From: Chaetorhynchus papuensis
Lineage: Eukaryota > Chordata > Aves > Passeriformes > Rhipiduridae
Assembly: GCA_013396525.1 (NCBI GenBank)
Contig: VWYX01000743.1
Span: 318,047 to 382,046, forward strand
Length of the DNA: 64,000 nucleotides
Direction of reading: 5' to 3'
This document shows positions 27,547 to 39,300 of the stretch, in pieces; within the stretch, counting starts at the first letter, position 1, and each line of letters starts with the position of its first letter. The notes under the pieces are model-generated. The model was given only the letters and a program-made list of their open reading frames with translations, was not told where the DNA came from and made no database searches. The position numbers and the translations under genes are program-made.

Positions 27547-28290
27547 TGTTATGTAGGATTGTCACTGGGTGAAAATTTAGAGGTTTTTAGGTTTGTTATN
27601 NNNNNNNNNNNNNNNNNNNNNNNNNNNNNNNNNNNNNNNNNNNNNNNNNNNNNNNNNNNNNNNNNNNNNNNNNNNNNNNNNNNNNNNNNNNNNNNNNNNN
27701 NNNNNNNNNNNNNNNNNNNNNNNNNNNNNNNNNNNNNNNNNNNNNNNNNNNNNNNNNNNNNNNNNNNNNNNNNNNNNNNNNNNNNNNNNNNNNNNNNNNN
27801 NNNNNNNNNNNNNNNNNNNNNNNNNNNNNNNNNNNNNNNNNNNNNNNNNNNNNNNNNNNNNNNNNNNNNNNNNNNNNNNNNNNNNNNNNNNNNNNNNNNN
27901 NNNNNNNNNNNNNNNNNNNNNNNNNNNNNNNNNNNNNNNNNNNNAATAAGTTAGTTCAGCAGTATGAAAGAAGTATAGTTTAGGAACTGCTGAAACAATA
28001 ATTTAGTTCAAAAAAGATTGATACATTATGCTGAACAAAAAGGATGTGAGATGCTGATATATGGTGAATAGCAGTCACAGCAAGTGTCCAATCAGAAGTT
28101 TAGATGCAGCATGCCAACAGTAGCAAGCATCCAGTCATTATACTTCTTTTGACCGCACGATGTTCAAATCATCATGTATTCGTAACTAAAAATGCTATAT
28201 AAGTGCATATTTTGGAATAATAAACGGCTTCACATGATCATATTGATCGCTGTGTGTTGTCCCGTTATTTCGCCTCCGCATCCTGTAACA
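27547..28290 (+). mobile_element. Inner LTR 'A', apparently nested in LTR B
   Basis: The right end is clear. A TATA box CTATATAAGTG (around 28195) and AATAATAAACGGC (around 28218) lie only about 25 bases apart, as in LTRs with a short R region, followed by a U5-like stretch ending CCTGTAACA at 28290. The start TGTTATGTAGG at 27547 mirrors that end: AATGTTA at 27545-27551 is the reverse complement of TAACATT at 28286-28292. A direct repeat TGATAG stands at 27539-27544 and 28292-28297. I infer a second LTR inserted into the outer one. The edges are supported by short repeats only, and the middle is missing. Confidence 0.6.
27600..27944. other. Assembly gap (345 N)
   Basis: Unsequenced bases inside the inner LTR. 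The true length is unknown from this record, so internal retroviral sequence could be hidden here. Confidence 1.
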
Positions 28291-28577
28291 TTGATAGGAC
28301 TATTTTATGGATATTGGTTCAAATGCAAAAATATCTTGCGTTTCGGGCATTAATTGGATAATAAGTGTATAAGAACCCTCTGTACACGTGATAATGTGCC
28401 ATATTTCTTCTCGCTTTGCTGAGTGCCGTGTTGCTACAGCCGCGGCTTTTTTGAGATAAGAAAAATAAACAATAGATAGCAGCAACTCAGTGCCTTCTCC
28501 TTTTTCTATCTAATTCCTAGAACAGGGAAAAGTATTTTTATTAAGTTACAATAGATTTACGAGGCTCTGTCGTAACA

Positions 28578-28723
28578 TACACCCTCCTTCCAGGGAGTTG
28601 TAGAGGGTGATGGGGCCACCCCTGAGCCTCCTCTTCTGGAAACTAAACAACCCCAGCTCCCTCAGCCATTTCTCATAAGACATGTTTTCTGGTTCTTTCA
28701 TGGGCCCTGTTGCCTTTCACTGG
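28578..28723 (-). mobile_element. CR1 LINE, piece 2 of 3
   Basis: The segment opens with the second TACACC copy and continues the CR1 antisense order: TCCAGGGAGTTGTAGAGGGTGATGG-type sequence, CACCCCTGAGCCTCCTCTTCT, AACAACCCCAGCTCCCTCAGCC and TCTCATAAGACATG, ending TTGCCTTTCACTGG. ACTGG at 28719-28723 is the target copy for the next LTR, after which the CR1 reads on at 29771. Decay matches piece 1, so both belong to one insertion. Confidence 0.9.
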
Positions 28724-29765
28724 TGTATTGGGTTTGCATGGCCTGGTTTTGGTAGCGTGGGAACTACAGGGGTGGCTTCTCTGAGAAGCTGCTGGAAGCT
28801 TCCACCAGGTCTGGCAGAGCCAATGGCTGATGGCTCTGAAGATGGAGACTTCAGAGACAACGAAGACGGCTTCTGACCAAGGCTGGGCCAATTAGAAATG
28901 ATGGTAATGCCTCTGTGAAAACATATTTAAGAAGAAATCAAAGGTTGTGGGCAGTTTTAACATGGATAAAAGAAGAGCGGAGTGAGAACACGTGAGAGGA
29001 ATACCTATGCAGGAACCAAGGTCACTGAAGAAGGAGGGGTGTAGGTGCTCCAGGCACTGGAGCTGAGATTCCCCTGCAGCCATTGGTGCAGCCCATGGTG
29101 CAGCTGTGCCCCTGCAGCCCACAGAGATCCACGGGGATGCAGACATTCACGCTGGAGCAGGTGGATGCTTGAGAGGTCTGTGAGCCCATGGGAGGCACAT
29201 AGAGAGAGAGGGCCCTGCTCCGAGGCTGGAGCAGCCTGTGTTTGGAGGTCTGTACCCTATGGAAGAGTGGCCCACGCCACAGCAGTTTTGGGTGGACTGT
29301 GTGCCCGTGGGAGGGATTCACGTGCCGCAGGTTGCAAGGAGCTGTTACTCATGAGATAGAGCCACGTTGGAGAAGTTCATGAAGAACTGTATCCTGTGAG
29401 AGGGACCCCATGGTGCAGCAGGGGAAGCCTTGGGTGATGAACTGACCATATCCCCCATTCCCTGTCTCCTTGCACCACCAGGGTAGGAGGTAGAGCTGGA
29501 AAGGGTGGGGGGCAGATGTTGTTAAGGGGTCATTTTACTTCTCATTATCCTGCTCCAATTTTATTAGCAAAAATTCACTTCATTGAATTCACTTAGTTGA
29601 GCCTGTTTTACCCATGATGGTATTTGGTGAGTGATCTCTCTCTCAGTCCTTAATTTCAACCCAGGAACCCTTTGTTAAATTTTCTCTCTCCTGTCTAGCT
29701 GCAGAGAGGAGTGAGTGAACAGCTTTGGTGGGTGCCTGACATCTGGCCTGGGTCAACCCACGACA
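28724..29765 (+). mobile_element. ERVL-like avian LTR, about 1.04 kb
   Basis: It starts TGTATTGGGTTTGCATGG and ends GGGTCAACCCACGACA, with a perfect 5-bp duplication ACTGG at 28719-28723 and 29766-29770. Five bases is the usual duplication of ERVL-type (class III) elements. Inside, in the expected order, are the GGGGTGGCTTCTCTGAGAAGC segment, a TATA-like ATATTTAAGA (around 28923), a run of loosely repeated units built on 'CCCATGG...CACGCTGGAGCAG', and a 3' part with CTCATTATCCTGCTCC and TTTGGTGGGTGCCTGACATCTGG. No retroviral gene is attached, so it is a solo LTR. Open frames in it (for example 29022-29321 minus and 29045-29359 plus) are chance frames of the GC-rich repeat units. Confidence 0.9.
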
Positions 29766-29812
29766 ACTGGATATGCTTCAGCACCGCAATGTCCTCTTTA
29801 AAGTGAACTCAG
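29766..29812 (-). mobile_element. CR1 LINE, piece 3 of 3
   Basis: After the second ACTGG copy the CR1 continues as ATATGCTTCAGCACCGCAATGTCC, matching the antisense of the usual CR1 segment that follows TTGCCCTTCTCTGG. The match fades near 29812, the probable 5' truncation point of this copy. Confidence 0.8.
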
Positions 29813-32800
29813 GTTTTCTATAGCAGAAAAGTGGAAGTTGGAATAGACTGCTATCAACTTACAGCTCACTTACTAGGGCAGACCCCTATCACTCCACAAT
29901 AAGTGCAAACACAGAGTAAACCTACACACTTCAATGAATGTACTTAAATAGATATAAATCACTCTTGAAATAACTTGTGAATGATGTGGATGAAATCTAA
30001 AACAAACTCAAGATTTCACCTCAAATATGTCTCTTCTCCAGCTGTACAGAAAATTTTTCAAAATTTTACTTTAAAAGTTGTATTTGAAATTTGCTGAAAA
30101 CACTTTCGAAATCTCTAGTTAGCTTAGAAATTATCTAGCGGGTTCTATAAAACTTAACATTTGTGCAGGTTCAGAAGTCATCATATAAATTGTTCCTATA
30201 ACTGGGAAAATAAATTTTAAGTTATAAATGCAATCCTAAGCAAATTAAACCTGAGCAGTTATTAACTTTAAAACCCTAAATAGTCAGCTCCGATCAACTG
30301 TTATCGTATTTGAAAATAATTGATTAGCTCTTTCAACAAATTCTTTTTAGTTTTTAATTACAGGTGTTTAAAATACCCTAATTTGCAAGTAGAAACTCTT
30401 AATTTTCTGATCCCATTTTTCAAATTACCTATTGCACTCAAAATCCTTTTACTTTTTCTCTTCCTTTCAGAGTTTATAGCTTGTGAAAAAATGACGGTTC
30501 AGTCACCCTGGAGACCAAATGCTGCAGCTAATCCCTTTTTCTTATAAGTGATAAGAGAGGGAAGGTTCAATATGTCTAAGCTTTGATTAGAATTTGAAAG
30601 AATTCTTATTTTGATGGAGACTGTCACAAGGTGATCCTTTGATGAGTCTTGAGTTGAGTGTCAAGCAAGGTAGATCAAGCGATTATAAAATGAGATCAGT
30701 AGAAGGGTTTTAGATATCAAGTGAGCTTTTGTGGAAGGTTGAGGGGAGATCGAAAGGCAAAGGTCTGTGGACTCTCAACTCTTCTGTTCATTATCTGGGT
30801 AAATCAGGGATGAAAAGTGGGTATTCCACACACTCTTAAATACTCTAAGATGAGCTGAGAAAGTCAAGACTTCTCCATCCCTAGTCAAGCTGACGACCTG
30901 CATGACATCCCACTCAGTAAAGTCTAGACATCCAGAAAGGTCTCATTCAGGAACACAAAGTCATTCACAGATTGCAGACCTTGACATGCATTGCACATCT
31001 CAGGCACAAACTCATCCTTCCACCTCCTACATCTCTTACCTGGTAAAGCTGGGTCATGTTGCAGGAATCCTTCTCCAGCCCCATGATGGAGAAAAGCTAT
31101 CAGAAGCTTTGCACATGTCCCGTGCTTGATATGACAAGGCCATCTTCTTGTGCCCTGCAAAAATCCTGTCTCTATTTTTAACTACTCTCCCGGTTTCTAC
31201 ACTTTGTGAGACAAGTTCAGCTTTCTATGAACACCTATCACAAAAGCTCAGTTCAGACAGTAGCCCAGCTGTCTGCCTAGGGACAACAGTGGCTGGCTAG
31301 AAAAGCCTCCCACCTCCGTGTGTGAAGAGACCAGGCTCAGCCTGCCTGCTATCTGCTCCAAAGACTTGGTCAGCCCTCTCTGAGGACATCCACAACATCA
31401 CCTCAGTGTGCTCCGAGATGACATCTTTCAGGACTGTCCCTTGGCTTCTTGGTTATCAAGCCAGATCAGTTATGTATCTCCTAGCTCTGTCATTATCTTC
31501 TAGATTTGCCATCTGAGCTGCCTATCCAATGTTCATTGTTAATTGGTACATTTCCCCCAGACTTGTTCTCTCCTTGTGGGACAAGGAGATTTCTCGGAGT
31601 GTTGCATACCCTCTGGTCCTGCCTCAACAAGTCTGGGTAGCCAAATTGACAGAATTTTCTTATGAGCCAATTCATTGGCTATCATTAGGTTTAAAGACTA
31701 AATTAATACTTAGATAGAAAACTGAGGAAATGCGGATGGGGATGAGCATCAGTCCAGCAAAATACCTGCAGGCGTCTCTTGGAATTTTGAATTCCAATTT
31801 CATTAATTTGTGCCCAGTAAGAGCCACATTAGTAGAGCTATTATGTCTGAAAAAAAAACCCCTTGCTTCTGAACCCAGACACAGTTTTACTAGTAGAATA
31901 CACGAGGGACACAATTATGCTTCAGGAAGAAATCTGCAAAATCAATTCTTCTTTCAATGTTAGTTAAATTGAGAGGATTGATTTCAGATACAAAGCTTGG
32001 TAAGAGTTCATTTGTTTATTTTTCCTTCACAAAAAGTGCTATATATGGCTACCTAATTTAAGTTGCAGTCATTTGAATTACTGCATGGAGACACAAAAGT
32101 GTACTTGTTATCCAGCACACAAAATCAAGCTAATTTGAAGAAATATCCTTCAGCAGGAAGGTTAGATTCTGCAGCAACTTTCAGTTTTCAGTTTGCCTTG
32201 TATTAAAATGCAGGTGTAGAACTCTTAGAAATGCTTTCCCATCACTTTTACTTCTAAAATTTTTCAATCTCCAATTTACAGAAGTAATTTACTTTCCATG
32301 ATTATGAAGTGTCCTGTACATGCATATTTTTATTTAGAAATAGTTTCTAGCTAGAAATTTTCCTAGTAAGGATTTTGTGTTTCAGTTTTAAATTATTCTT
32401 TACATTCATCACAGTAGTAATGAAAAACCAGTTGGTTTATTTTCAAAAGACAGTACGTCCTACTTGTTAAATGGGCAGGACAAGACATAACAGCTACAGG
32501 TATCTTGTTTTCCCTGATAAATCACATACACTGGGTGATCAAATACTAAGGTTTTTACAAATTTAAGTAAGATCTGTGGAGATCATGACACCTTAATTAA
32601 CATTCTGGATTTGGTCTCTGTCTATTTATTTTCAGCCTCCTATGTATTAAATGAGTATAACAGCATTTCTCAGTCTTCTAAGTTATTGTGAAAGTGTTGA
32701 AAAAGTGAAACATCCAGATACAGATGGCATTTCAGTACCATAATTTGCTTTTTCCTTCATTTCTCCATATAGCCCCAAAAATTCATTAAATTCAGGCCAC

Positions 32801-34679
32801 ATAGAACTCGAGAAATAAAGCCAAAAAAGAAAACTAAGAGGCACTAAAAAGGTCATATTTCCCAATCTTAAGACATTCTTCTAGTCATGAAGAAGTGAAA
32901 CATACTCTAAGCAAGGAGCAGTCAAATCTAGATATAATAACCACAAAAAATTTTTTATAAGCAGGTGCTTAAAAAATATATGTGGAGCACATTGAGAACA
33001 GATATTCTGCTATCTGAAAAGTCACACAACAAAAAAAGAGAGTAAGCTGGTGAACACGTAAACACTTGAAGCCATAAATACACTGAGACTGAATCTGTGC
33101 AGTTAGCCTTAATGTTTTTTATTGCATACCAGCTGAATGTGGTGCATCAGAAGCCCAGAGGTTCAGTGAAACAGATATAAATAAGCTTAGAGGCTATTTA
33201 AATAATGTTTTGTTCCTCTTTCTTATTTCAGTTGTGTGACAGAGCACTAAATGACATTGAACTCTTTTCAAGCATGTGGCATTCAACACTTCACTGAGCT
33301 TTACAGCAGCTACTTCTTTAACTCCTTTAAAGCACCATTCATGACTTATGTGTTGCTGAAGGAAAAACGCTCTATGGGGCCAAAATATAATTTCTAGTCT
33401 TACTTCACCCTGTATAGATGTGACTCCGCATGACAGCAGAAATGCTCAGTGAACATCCCACAGCAAAATGATGGCTCATTTTGAAAATTTTGTTGCCTAA
33501 TGGAATAACTTCTGAAAATGGGGAAGATGGTAAAAGGAAGATTTCTTTTTCACTTCCCAGTGATACATATATAAGGAATCTCAAAATACAAGTGTAGCTG
33601 CACTTGTCTAGCTTATAAAAAAGAATTGACTGTTTGTGACTACATTATAGAAAACATTATACAATCTAATGATTTTTGGAAGATTGAGTATTCTGTCTAC
33701 ATCTATATAAGGATGCATGTAGACTCATTCACATAAGCACATATGACAATATGTGTAACTTTTACTACAGCTGTCTTTTAGTCCCTTTGAATTATAACTG
33801 TGAATACTGAGACATTTATGATGCTTTTCCTATACTACAACGAGCCCTAATCTGGACATCTGCATCTCATTCTTTTCTTAGAAGACAACTCTTCAAAATG
33901 AGAGGAAGGAGAGACCCGGCCACCTCCTTTTCCTCAGGCTCTTTTCTGGATGTAAAACTATAGAGAATTGCCATCAAATTGTGCAAATGAGTATGATTCC
34001 ATTTTACTGGAAATATAAAGATCAAAAGAGGTCAGGCTAAGCAAGCTACAGTTATTCATGCAAAGTAATAACATTACTATGTTGCATGAATATACAAACA
34101 TCCTTTGGTTACAGCTTTAGTTTAAGGGATGCCAAGTTTTGGAGTCTAGAAAGTTCAAAGGGCTTTTAATTATGTCCCCTGAGAAGAAATTCTTTTACTA
34201 ATCAATATTATGTCTCTTCTCCCTTGAGTTTCCCTAAACAAATGCACATGTTGTAAGACGCTGCAGCACACAGCTCAAAGCACAAAAAATAAAAAAGTAA
34301 TGCAATGGCAAAACCACAATGTTTGTTTTGAGCTCTGACCTTTTGAATTCTCAAATTTACCACTTTGCAGTAGTTATATTGAGATGTGTTTACAATATTG
34401 TATACAATTATACATCATTAGGTAACCTAGCAAAAAGCACAATAGGCTAACAGCAATACCTAAACAAGAAATCATTACTGTTCATTATTCTAAACCCAAT
34501 AAATCCCAGTAAAGAAAGGATAATTCAGAAAAGACAGTAGCCTTTTGTAATGCAGAGGTCCCTGCTCGTGCCCAGGCAGTACAGTGACTCACAGCCATGC
34601 TGACTGAAGTGCATCCAAAGACACAAGGACTAAACCGGAAGAGTTGCCCAGCCGTGCCTAAGGGATAGTTAGGTAGGAG
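29813..34679. other. AT-rich non-coding DNA, no gene seen
   Basis: No recognised exon or transposon. The part from about 30740 to 31700 is somewhat richer in G and C and has several short open frames on both strands, but none resembles a known protein. A 9-bp perfect hairpin TCTCCTTGT-GGG-ACAAGGAGA lies at 31569-31589. Confidence 0.5.
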
Positions 34680-34910
34680 CTGTCAGCAAAAAAGATTGCT
34701 AACAGCAAGTGGTCACAGCCAGCTTGACTTTATGAGGGGAAAGTGCAGCTTGTAAAACTCAATTTCCTTCTCTGACAAGGTAGCCCAGCTAGACAAACAA
34801 GAGAAGCCAGTTGATGTAAACCTTTTGGATTGCAGTTAAGCTTTTTATGCTGAAACATAGGATTTTCTTTTAGACACTTAAATGTAGAGATTTTAGGTAA
34901 AAGTTAGTTT
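34680..34910 (+). mobile_element. CR1 LINE reverse-transcriptase fragment (left piece)
   Basis: From about 34730 the plus strand translates to a broken CR1 reverse-transcriptase palm segment: FMRGKCSL, a stop, NSISFSDKVAQLDKQEKPVD, then a LLDCS-stop-AF remnant of the conserved LDFSKAF motif. Several in-frame stops show it is dead. The CR1 match weakens after about 34880. The same CR1, further along its RT gene, resumes at about 35530 on the same strand, so the LTR at 34911-35511 most likely split one copy. The left edge is approximate. Confidence 0.8.
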
Positions 34911-35511
34911 TGTTGAAATAAACAAGAATAGAAAAGACACAGAACTTAGCTGGAAAGAAATTAATGATTTAGTGTAGGATAGGCTTTGATTATCTGATAT
35001 TTACTCAGCTGTGCTTAGAATGGGCAATTAATAATCTTAGAAAAAGAAATTCAAAGGAGAGTCTAGACAGTTACAAATTTTGCCTAGATGCAACCTATTC
35101 AAAAGCAATGGAAGAGAGAACTGGGAGTCTTCCAAGGTCAAATGTATTGTCAAAAACCAGAGAGGCAAGAAGGTCAAAGAGAGGAAGACAAGTTTTATTT
35201 CCTCAAAATCCGCCCTCCATCCCATTTCATGACCACCGACCCAATTCCATTGCAAGAATTGCACATGCATAATGACTTCTTGCTAACTTCCATACGAAGC
35301 GGGGAATGGGAGGGTCTATGCTATGAATATGTATCTGTAGTAGATAAATAAGTCCTGTGTTGCATTGTTACTTCGGAGCTGTATATTTGGGAGCTATCCC
35401 TGCAGTTTTCCGGCACTGGAATAAACATACACTTTCTAACCTTAACAAGTTAGAGAGTCTTTGTCCGTCTCAGGTGGATATTGATATTAGATCTATATCC
35501 CCATTTTAACA
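34911..35511 (+). mobile_element. Solo LTR inside a CR1 copy
   Basis: The right part has a TATA-like GATAAATAAG (around 35344), AATAAACATACAC (around 35421) and a U5-like tail with GAGAGTCTTTGTCCGTCTC, ending CCCCATTTTAACA at 35511. The proposed start TGTTGAAAT at 34911 is the inverted match (8 of 9) of the end ATTTTAACA. CR1 reverse-transcriptase sequence flanks it on both sides in one orientation. I found no matching target-site duplication (left TAGTTT, right ATTCAA), so the left edge is provisional. No retroviral gene is present. Confidence 0.68.
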
Positions 35512-36346
35512 ATTCAATGCCATCTCTTACCGTAGCTTTCTGGAAAAATTAGAGTGCTGCACAATCACCAGCCATATGAAGTTTAACAAAGAAAGTTGAC
35601 ATATTCTGTGTCTGTGATGGGCAACCCTGATTTTGTGTTCAGACAGTGGAACAAGACTGGAGAGCAGCACTGTGGAAAAGACCTGGTCAGTGGCAAGGTG
35701 AACATGAGCCAGCAGTGCCCTGGCAGCCAGGAGGGCCACCCTGTCCTGGGGGGCATCAGGCACAGCATCACCAGCCGGGCAAGGGAGGGGATTGTCCCGC
35801 TCTGCTCTGCTCTGGGGCAGCCTCACCTCCAGTGCTGGGGGCAGCTCTGGGTGCCACAACACAGAAAAGACATTGAGCTGTCAGAGAGTGTCCAAAGGAG
35901 GGCACGAGGATGGGGAAGGGCCTTGAGGGGAAGCCGTGTGAGGAGTGGCTGAGGGCACTTGGTCTGTTCAGCCTGGAGGAGACTGGCCTCATCATAATCT
36001 TCAACAGTCTCACAAGGGGAAGAGGAGGGGCAGGCACTGATCTCTGCTCTGTGGTGACAGTGACAGGACCCAAGGGAATGGTCTGAAGTTGTGTTGCAGG
36101 ACATTTAGGGTGGCTATTAGGAAATTGTTCTTCATCCAGAGGGTGGTTGGGCCCTGGAACAGGCTCCCCAGGGAAGTGGTCAAAGCACCAAGCCTGACAG
36201 AGCTCAAGAAGCTTTTGGACAGTGCTCTCAGGCACACAGTGTGACTCTTGTAGTTGTCCTATGCAGGGCTGAGTTGGACTTGATTATCCTTGTGGATCCC
36301 TTCCAACTCCGGATATTCTATGCTTCTATGATTTTATGGTTCTATG
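35512..36346 (+). mobile_element. CR1 LINE 3' half with octamer tail (right piece)
   Basis: From about 35550 the plus strand encodes remnants of the CR1 reverse-transcriptase C-terminus: ITSHMKFNKES near 35570, then VNMSQQCPGSQ and AREGIVPLCSAL from about 35695, then KDIELSESVQRRA around 35858-35915, with frame changes and stops. The 3' untranslated part follows (CTCCCCAGGGAAGTGGTC, CTTGTGGATCCCTTCCAAC). The element ends in four octamers, ATTCTATG, CTTCTATG, ATTTTATG and GTTCTATG, at 36315-36346. This is the typical 3' end of an avian CR1. The copy is 5' truncated and cannot code. Confidence 0.93.
35596..35952 (+). pseudogene. Remnant of CR1 reverse-transcriptase C-terminus
   Basis: An open stretch in one frame keeps the order of the C-terminal CR1 polymerase region: GKVNMSQQCPGSQ, ITSRAREGIVPL and PQHRKDIELSESVQ. 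The family continues for about 100 more residues; here the frame breaks near 35900 and the rest is scattered. It is part of the surrounding LINE and not a host gene. Open frames on the opposite strand in this segment (such as 35768-36235) are shadows of it. Confidence 0.8.
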
Positions 36347-39300
36347 AAGATCAGATGGACATGATCATCAATCTCAAATGCTTCTGTGCTAAATGGACCC
36401 TCCCATGACAACTCAGTAATCAAAACACTTTGATGACTGCAGGGTGGCTGTGTACCATCCTGCAATCTCCTTCCAGACATGATAATTCTGTCTCCTGGTA
36501 TGGACAACTTCTAGTATTTGATGGTCCTGCTCTGGGTGGGATTTCCAAGCTAATGGGTCTCCAGAACCTCTTTTTTATTCCTAGAAGAAGCCTCCCAGCC
36601 CTCCCCTGACAGGCCAGGACTAACAGCAACCCTTTAGTCTTTGCTGATACTACCCCTAATAGCAGTTCTGGGTTAAAAGCCACTTTTTGTTAACACATGT
36701 AATTCTTAAAAGGTTCTGCAAGAATCAGTGTAAGCTTTTAGTGGAAGTATGGGGTCTGCACCCAGCAAAAGCAGAGAGAAGTAAAGAAGAAAGGAAGGAA
36801 AGCAATCAGGTGCATACCCAACACCAGGGTTCTGCTCACCATTAATACTTAAGGACAAGCCCAGTCCTCCTCATTTCACTTGTGTGAGAAAGTGGAATGG
36901 TCCTTCACACACACTTGCATGCTCTTTTACACTCCTCTTTTCCTAATGCTATCAGAGACATCTATCCTGAGTCATCCTTCTTTAAATTGTTTAAATTAAA
37001 ATTTGATAATTTTCCAGATTTGGGGTTGGGGCGTGTGTGCACTTTGTCAGATTAATTCCTGGTTAATACAGCCCCATTTGATGAAAAGTTGCTGAATTAG
37101 AAAATGACTGACCAAAGACAAGGTTTTTTATTTATAACAAAAATCTCATTTTACCAACAACTGACTTTAAGCAGACCTATAAGAAATTATTTATGCTTGT
37201 ACACTCATGTTCTTGTGTTTTATTTTCTGTCAAATTAGACTCTGAATTTATGAATATTATGATGCCTGTGTGTGACCCATTGTGAATTTGGACTATAGCC
37301 TCTATGCTTGCTGCTTTCAATCCTAGAGATCTATACCTAGATGCCCTGTATATAGGTACCTTTTGATATAACTTTGCCAAATTGGTTTCAATTTTCACTT
37401 TTTCTGAGTGTTTTTCTGAGTGTGGCTTTTAGTCACAGGCAAAATTCCTATATGCAACCCTTTACATCCCACAGACAGACAGCAACATTACAAAATCCAG
37501 CAAGACTGGATCTAAAATGAGATGCCATGCCTAGCCCTCCTATTTTAGATCATTTGAAAGTTAATGGACCTGTTTATATCTGAGGTACTGCATCATTACA
37601 CTGTATCAGTGATAATATTACAGGACTTTCAACAGATGAAGTAAACTACATTGTAAGAGGCAACAGAGAGCTTCATTTACTTCTAGTGGATATGTAAGAA
37701 CTATTATTTGGATAGGCTTCAAAACATTATCAGAGAGCAGGAAGAAAAGTTTTTAGGATTAGAGCAGAAAGGAGATGGAACTGACAAAGAACTACTAAAA
37801 TATGATATATATGAAGGCTTTCTTGCATGATACGCTTCAGTTCAGAATTTTACAGCAACATTCTCTATAACATTTTATGGTTTTGCCATTTACATAAGTA
37901 TAATATTTGAGTGCCTGCTGTTGTTGACAATATTTCTCCTTAAAAATACATCTTCAATAGTAGCTATTAAAATTTTGTTTTGCAGAAGGTGAGCATACTA
38001 CATGACTTGCTTCAGGTAAGGAATCTGCAGTATTTGAATACCAAAGTTCTTATACAATCACTGTGAAGGTATTTCCTATTCAAATAAATGTTAGGATTTT
38101 TTTTTTTAATTGCTGATATGTCATGATGTCTCTTAAATCAGATAATCCATTTCTTTTCCATCTATGTCATTTGAAATGATCAACCTAAGTGTTTCGATTC
38201 ATATAGAGGAATTTACCCTGCAAGAATTCTAGGTTTGTAAATATTTGATGCTTTTACCTTTTTCTTCAGTCCTGGATTTCAAAAAAATACATTGAGAAAA
38301 TTAAATGTTTGTGGGATCTGGTAGTGTTTGTGTACCTTGTGTTACGTTTTCCTTCCATACTTTGTAACAGAAATCAGAAAATTCGAACACCTTAAGACAG
38401 AAACAGAGTGGCTGACCTACTAGTGCTTTTTTATTTTCTTTTTTAGAATGTTGCTTTTTGTTGATATTGGAGATATCGAACTCTCATTTTTGTGGTTTTT
38501 AAGGTGTATGCATTGGGTGATATTTTCTTCAGATGCTCTGATGCAAATGAAAGAAAGATACTCTGTTGATTAGATTAGTGAGAAAGTAAATTTTGTATAA
38601 ACTGTGAGTTACATGACTGTAGGTTGAGAGGAATAGGAAAATGTGGAAAAACTTCATAAAGTTATAATGAAGTATTAATTATATTAAGTTATAATTGCCT
38701 TGTAGGGGCTCTTCAGTGATCTCACTGTGTGAAATTATCTGCCATATTGGCAGAGAAAACTCATAGCATGTTCAAAACAATCACCACATGGCTATGATGT
38801 AGATGCAAGATTGAAGGTCCATGTTGCATCTCAAATATTCATCGAATCAAGTTTCTCAGTCACTTGGTGAATTTTTAATAAATGTTTATTTTTTATGCAA
38901 AACCAACGTTGGACACATTTATCGATGGTTTGTTTGTTTGTTTTTTTCCTTTTAGTCTAGTGCTAATTCAAAGATGAAGTCTAGAAAATAGAAGACAGCT
39001 TATGTTTTTCTTTTCAGTCATGAGTTCATTTCTTCAGGCCTCAGCTTTCCGTGTCTACCCATCAAAACATATTCAATCAATCTACTCAGAAATAAAAACC
39101 AGTAGAAAAATCCACAGAAATTCCTTACAGACTTACTTTTTATAGGGTTTGGTTTATCTTTTTTGGGTTTTTTTGGTCCACATAATATCCACAAGTTTTT
39201 ATTTAAAAATTGTCAGAAAAGACCCAAACCAAACCAGTTTAATTTGGTTAAAATAATGCCTCACGTAATACAGTGAATGGTCACAGCTCAGCAAAACCTG

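Larger units (their letters stand above)
27382..28577 (+). mobile_element. LTR retroelement insertion (outer LTR 'B'), in CR1
   Basis: The element begins TGTTGCAG and ends GTCGTAACA, so it has TG...CA ends. It is flanked by a perfect 6-bp duplication TACACC (27376-27381 and 28578-28583). The interrupted CR1 reads on without loss across it. Near its right end are a TATA-like GTGTATAAGA (around 28355) and a polyadenylation-type AATAAA (around 28462), which set plus orientation. A 6-bp duplication fits alpharetrovirus-like or ERVK-like elements. If the inner LTR (27547-28290) is removed, about 443 bases remain, a normal solo-LTR size. No gag, pol or env reading frame is visible, though 345 bases are unsequenced. 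Confidence 0.82.

Noticed and set aside
27538..27954. Open frames across the N run
   Set aside because: They consist mostly of undetermined residues created by the gap.
29022..29359. Overlapping 99- and 104-codon frames on both strands
   Set aside because: They lie in the repeated GC-rich units of the ERVL-like LTR and are chance frames.
35768..36235. 155-codon open frame on the minus strand
   Set aside because: It is antisense to the plus-strand CR1 RT and 3' UTR, whose GC-rich sequence has few stops by chance.
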